In this document: one piece after another, positions 22,274-24,080 of the stretch
Layout of the letters: the number at the start of each line of letters is the position of its first letter
Position numbering within the stretch: the stretch's first letter is position 1
Position numbers and translations under genes: made by a program
The notes under the pieces: model-generated
The model's database searches: none
Seen by the model: only the letters and a program-made list of their open reading frames with translations
What the model was told of the DNA's origin: nothing
Assembly: GCA_021372695.1 (NCBI GenBank)
Contig: JAJFTY010000229.1
Location: 1 to 24,080, forward strand
Source of the DNA: Deltaproteobacteria bacterium
Lineage (GTDB): Bacteria > Desulfobacterota > Syntrophia > Syntrophales > UBA5619
Direction of reading: 5' to 3'
DNA length: 24,080 nucleotides

Positions 22274-23566
22274 ATGCCCCTCATCGGCAAAATCAAGGAC
22301 AAGACAGCGAAGATCGGCGTCATCGGACTGGGCTATGTCGGCCTCCCGCTCGTGATCGAGTTCTGCCGCGCCGGGTTCGACGTTTCCGGCTTCGACGTGG
22401 ACGAGCATAAGATCTCCCTGCTCCGTCAGGGGAAAAGCTACATCAAGCACATCGACTCCGCGGTTCTGGCCAAGGACCTCAAGGAGCGTTTCCGGCCGGC
22501 GAGCGATTTCTCGGCCCTCCGGGAGATGGACTGCATCATCGTCTGCGTCCCCACCCCGCTGAACCCCAACCGCGAGCCGGACATGCAGTATGTTTTCAAC
22601 ACCACCCGGATGATCGCGAAATACCTGCGGCCGGGACAGCTCATCGTCCTCGAATCCACCACCTACCCCGGGACGACCGACGGTGACATGCGGGCGATCC
22701 TCGAGGCCGGCGGGCTGAAAGCGGGCGCGGACTTCCACCTGGCCTTCTCGCCGGAGCGCGAGGACCCGAACAACCGCGACTTCAGCGTCCGAACCATTCC
22801 CAAAGTCGTCGGCGGATACACGAAGGAGTGTCTGGCCGCGGCAGTCGCCCTCTACGACTCGATCGTGAACCGCACCGTGCCCGTCTCCTCCACCAGGGTC
22901 GCCGAGTCGGCGAAGCTCCTGGAGAACATCTACCGCTCGGTGAACATCGCCATGGTCAACGAGCTCAAGATGCTCTTCGACCGGATGGGCATCGACGTCT
23001 GGGAGGTGATCGAGGCGGCGAAGACCAAGCCCTTCGGCTTCCAAGCCTTCTACCCCGGGCCGGGCTTGGGCGGCCACTGCATCCCCATCGACCCCTTCTA
23101 CCTCACCTGGAAGGCCAGGGAGTACGAGTTCAGTACGCGCTTCATCGAGCTCGCGGGCGCGATCAACACCGCCATGCCCGACTACGTCGTCCTCAAGGCG
23201 ATGAAGGCGCTGAACGACCACGGCAAGGCGCTGAAGGGATCGAAAGTCCTCATCCTGGGCCTCGCCTACAAGGCCAACGTGGACGACGACCGCGAATCCC
23301 CATCCTACCGCCTGCTGGAGAAGCTTGAGGAGCTGGGAGCGGAGGTTTCCTACAACGACCCCTACATCCCCGAGATCCGTATGACCCGCGAGCATCCGCA
23401 CCTGGCCGGCCGCAGGTCTGTCGAGGTCGGCAGGGGCTTCGACCTCATTCTCATCGCTACGGCCCACGATGAATACCAGCGCGTGGACTTCAAGTCGCTC
23501 GGCATCCCCGTCGTAGACACGCGCAACGTCATCCGGGACAAAGGCGGCATGTTCTATCAGGCGTGA
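22274..23566 (+). CDS. wbpA: UDP-N-acetylglucosamine 6-dehydrogenase (WbpA/WecC type)
   Basis: A 430-residue UDP-sugar dehydrogenase: NAD-binding KIGVIGLGYVGLPLVIEF (about residues 11-30), CIIVCVPTPLN, ESTTYPGTT, FSPEREDPNN, and the catalytic Cys in PGLGGHCIPIDPFYLTWKA (near residue 262). A C-terminal UDP-binding domain follows with GLAYKANVDDDRESPS. The GGHCIP(I/V)DP form is that of UDP-GlcNAc/UDP-ManNAc dehydrogenases rather than the GGxCFPKD form of UDP-glucose dehydrogenases. It oxidises C6 twice to give the uronic acid, the first step of the pathway continued by the WbpB-, WbpE- and WbpD-like enzymes. AAGGAA before ATG 22274 fixes the start. It has its own promoter and closes the sugar cluster. 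Confidence 0.93.
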   Translation: MPLIGKIKDKTAKIGVIGLGYVGLPLVIEFCRAGFDVSGFDVDEHKISLLRQGKSYIKHIDSAVLAKDLKERFRPASDFSALREMDCIIVCVPTPLNPNREPDMQYVFNTTRMIAKYLRPGQLIVLESTTYPGTTDGDMRAILEAGGLKAGADFHLAFSPEREDPNNRDFSVRTIPKVVGGYTKECLAAAVALYDSIVNRTVPVSSTRVAESAKLLENIYRSVNIAMVNELKMLFDRMGIDVWEVIEAAKTKPFGFQAFYPGPGLGGHCIPIDPFYLTWKAREYEFSTRFIELAGAINTAMPDYVVLKAMKALNDHGKALKGSKVLILGLAYKANVDDDRESPSYRLLEKLEELGAEVSYNDPYIPEIRMTREHPHLAGRRSVEVGRGFDLILIATAHDEYQRVDFKSLGIPVVDTRNVIRDKGGMFYQA

Positions 23567-23587
23567 GGCGGGGTTTCGATGTGAGAT

Positions 23588-23821
23588 ATGAAGATTGAAT
23601 ATGATAATCAGGTTGACGCCATCTATATCCGTTTGCAGGAAAAATATGTAACGCGCACAGTTGAAATCGAAGACGGCCTGAACATCGACTTGGACGAAAA
23701 TGGAAAATTGATCGGTCTGGAGGTATTGGACGCGACCGAAAGATATGCGCTAACCGACCTCTTCAACATCTCGACGGAAAACCTCAATCTTGAAGACAAG
23801 ATCGTCAGGCGTATCGGTTAG
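23588..23821 (+). CDS. DUF2283 family small protein
   Basis: A 77-residue protein of the DUF2283 type: MKIEYDNQVDAIYIRLQEKY, then a strand pair VEIEDGLNIDLDENGKLIGLEVLDA. Members are small soluble alpha/beta proteins, widely spread and often adjacent to small toxin-like or DUF4258-like genes; the function is unknown. Here no such partner is visible directly upstream. The ribosome-binding site is poor. Base use is more A/T-rich than in the sugar genes before it, which suggests that the exopolysaccharide locus ends at 23566. Confidence 0.85.
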   Translation: MKIEYDNQVDAIYIRLQEKYVTRTVEIEDGLNIDLDENGKLIGLEVLDATERYALTDLFNISTENLNLEDKIVRRIG

Positions 23822-23917
23822 CTCCACTCTCCCATAAAACGCTAAAGGTGCGGGGATATCAAGTCTGTTCACGACGCTCATGCACCAGGAATACCTCTCG
23901 AAGAAAGGGGAGAACCT

Positions 23918-24080
23918 ATGGAAGGAAAAAAGGATAGCAAGAAACTGACTTTGACCAGCACCAAACAGGAGATGCTTCAGGCTTACAATACCCTGCTGAA
24001 AGAGCTCGAAGCCCGTCAGGAGGGAGAGCTCAAGCCGGAAAAGAGGATCGAGGAGAAGAAGAACCGGGAGGCGGTTCAGG
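23918..24080 (+). CDS. Charged helical protein of unknown function (partial, runs off window)
   Basis: The first 54 codons of an open frame starting at ATG 23918, with AGGGGAG six bases upstream. The visible protein (MEGKKDSKKLTLTSTKQEML, then AYNTLLKELEARQEG) is very rich in Lys and Glu, has no signal peptide and has a likely coiled coil. I do not recognise it. The frame continues past the right edge, so length and function are unknown. Confidence 0.75.
   Translation, partial: MEGKKDSKKLTLTSTKQEMLQAYNTLLKELEARQEGELKPEKRIEEKKNREAVQ

Overview
The window looks like chromosomal DNA of a Gram-negative, probably deltaproteobacterial (Desulfobacterota, Syntrophales-like) bacterium. This is inferred from gene content only: an exosortase A (XrtA)/PEP-CTERM exopolysaccharide locus, paired HDOD regulators and sigma-54-type promoters. 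No marker gene is present to fix the taxonomy.

Layout. (1) Positions 1-50 are the last codons of a PEP-CTERM surface protein gene, followed by a strong terminator. (2) About 310-3904 is a more A/T-rich accessory segment on the minus strand. It holds a tyrosine integrase, a coupled unknown Cys-containing protein, a small excisionase-like HTH protein and a protein with weak resemblance to rolling-circle/gpII-type replication initiators. It ends at 3860-3904 in the 3' part of a tRNA-Lys(CTT) gene cut at the anticodon loop, a typical attachment site. (3) 3959-6718 (minus) encodes a cyclic-nucleotide-binding-domain protein and two HDOD proteins. (4) 7151-8884 (plus) holds a complete PEP-CTERM protein gene and a gene fusing a ribbon-helix-helix domain to a PilZ domain. 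Each has a near-consensus sigma-54 promoter. (5) 8986-11274 (minus) is the large TPR lipoprotein PrsT. (6) 11555-21927 (plus) is a long run of exopolysaccharide genes: export protein, outer-membrane barrel protein, Wzz-like chain-length protein, XrtA-associated ATPase, BY-type tyrosine kinase, initiating sugar-phosphate transferase, Gfo/Idh dehydrogenase, hexapeptide acetyltransferase, DegT aminotransferase and FemAB-like protein. (7) 22274-23566 is a WbpA-type UDP-sugar 6-dehydrogenase with its own promoter. It is followed by a DUF2283 protein and a truncated, highly charged ORF at the right edge.

How it fits together. The phosphoglycosyl transferase would start lipid-linked sugar assembly. 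The four sugar enzymes (WbpA-, WbpB-, WbpE- and WbpD-like) match the set that makes UDP-2,3-diacetamido-2,3-dideoxy-glucuronic acid. The Wzz/kinase/ATPase/export/barrel set would control chain length and secretion. The PEP-CTERM protein would be sorted by an exosortase that is not encoded here; the polysaccharide deacetylase, asparagine synthase and PrsK/PrsR genes common in such loci are also absent. The sigma-54 promoters agree with the known RpoN/PrsK-PrsR control of PEP-CTERM genes in other bacteria. The PilZ fusion and a degenerate GGDEF-like domain on the initiating transferase suggest a link to cyclic-di-GMP.
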